Assembly (NCBI GenBank): GCA_030672805.1
Contig: DAOVFR010000137.1
Coordinates: 1 to 6,813 of the forward strand
Source of the DNA: Candidatus Krumholzibacteriota bacterium
GTDB lineage: Bacteria; Krumholzibacteriota; Krumholzibacteriia; Krumholzibacteriales; Krumholzibacteriaceae
Direction: 5' to 3'
Length of the DNA stretch: 6,813 bases
Shown: positions 6,477 to 6,813 of the stretch, piece after piece
How positions within the stretch are numbered: position 1 is the first letter of the stretch
Layout of the letters: every line of letters begins with the position of its first letter
The notes under the pieces: model-generated
The model's input: the letters and a program-made list of their open reading frames with translations, nothing else
The model's database searches: none
Told to the model about the DNA's origin: nothing
Translations under genes and position numbers: made by a program

Positions 6477-6812
6477 TCAGCCCGTCCGGCTATACAGTAC
6501 CAGCGCGTAAAAGGTTTTGCCGTTCGAGCCGAAAAAGATCATGTCCCCGTTATGAGCCGGTGACGAGTAAATTGGAGAGTCCGCCTTGAATTCCTTGATG
6601 ATTTCACCGTTCCCGGTATCGATGGCTGATAACTTCGAGTTGTAAGTCGTTACAAATACTACGTTATCGATTATTACCGGTTTCGAGAGAATGTTACCTC
6701 CGAGCTTCCTCATCCAGTTGAGACGACCGTTGGTACGCAGTGAATACAGGACGCCGTTCTTGGCCCCTATATAGATCGAGGCGCCGTCGTATATGGGCGT
6801 ACCATTCACCTC
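6477..6812 (-). CDS. PQQ-like beta-propeller repeat protein, C-terminal end
   Basis: The frame is open to the right edge, so the 5' end lies beyond the window; the GTG at 6809 is an internal valine, preceded by a Glu codon in frame. The 111 visible residues hold about three propeller blades of the PQQ/BamB-like type: TPIYDGASIYIGAKNGVLYS then LNWMRKLGG; KPVIIDNVVFVTTYNSKLSA then IDTGNGEIIKEF; and SPAHNGDMIFFGSNGKTFYA. The pattern in each is a pair of strands with D/NG turns, then a G-N/K-G/S-x-[LF]-x-A/S-[LI] strand. Such proteins are usually exported and act as scaffolds or bind partners at the envelope, for example BamB in outer membrane protein assembly; whether this one binds PQQ cannot be told. 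Its location before secA on the same strand may be accidental, because a possible promoter lies in the gap of about 120 bases after it. Confidence 0.85.
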   Translation of the reverse strand, partial: EVNGTPIYDGASIYIGAKNGVLYSLRTNGRLNWMRKLGGNILSKPVIIDNVVFVTTYNSKLSAIDTGNGEIIKEFKADSPIYSSPAHNGDMIFFGSNGKTFYALVLYSRTG

Positions 6813-6813
6813 T

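Noticed and set aside
6477..6809. Short complete gene starting at GTG 6809
   Set aside because: The frame stays open to the window edge and the first blade begins abruptly there, so the GTG is an internal valine.

Overview
The window looks like a core-genome segment of an uncultured or little-studied bacterium with base composition near 50% or slightly above G+C. All real genes lie on the minus strand, so they read from position 6813 down to 1. The order of transcription is a PQQ-type beta-propeller protein (C-terminal end only), secA, a Smg/DUF494 protein, topA and trmFO (N-terminal part only). The SecA carries the long insertion after the DEAD-type motif that I associate with Bacteroidetes/Chlorobi-related (FCB-like) bacteria, and the set secA-smg-topA-trmFO is unusual for the model organisms. 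I therefore favour an FCB-related or similar candidate phylum, but this is inference without a tree.

Layout. Positions 6477-6812 hold the end of the beta-propeller gene. A gap of about 120 bases follows, with a plausible promoter and no convincing terminator. secA occupies 6355-3299 and is split by one in-frame TGA (4519-4517) that replaces an invariant glycine of a conserved helicase motif. A 50-base gap without a terminator leads to smg (3248-2808), topA starts just after it (GTG 2793), and trmFO starts inside the topA stop codon (TTG 598). The tight spacing suggests one transcript from secA to trmFO.

How the genes work together. SecA is the ATPase motor of Sec protein export, TopA relaxes negative supercoils, and TrmFO makes m5U54 in tRNA with methylene-tetrahydrofolate. 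Smg has no firmly assigned role. These are housekeeping functions without an obvious common pathway. Every complete gene end in the window is TGA, so TGA is the ordinary stop codon here and the secA TGA cannot be explained simply by a changed genetic code.

The points most worth a second look are the TGA in secA, the eight-cysteine insertion just downstream of it, and a perfect 8-base-pair hairpin that begins within the TGA. Three starts (secA TTG, topA GTG, trmFO TTG) are set by Shine-Dalgarno position and differ from the longest open frame or are easy to miss. I see no RNA genes, mobile elements or CRISPR arrays.
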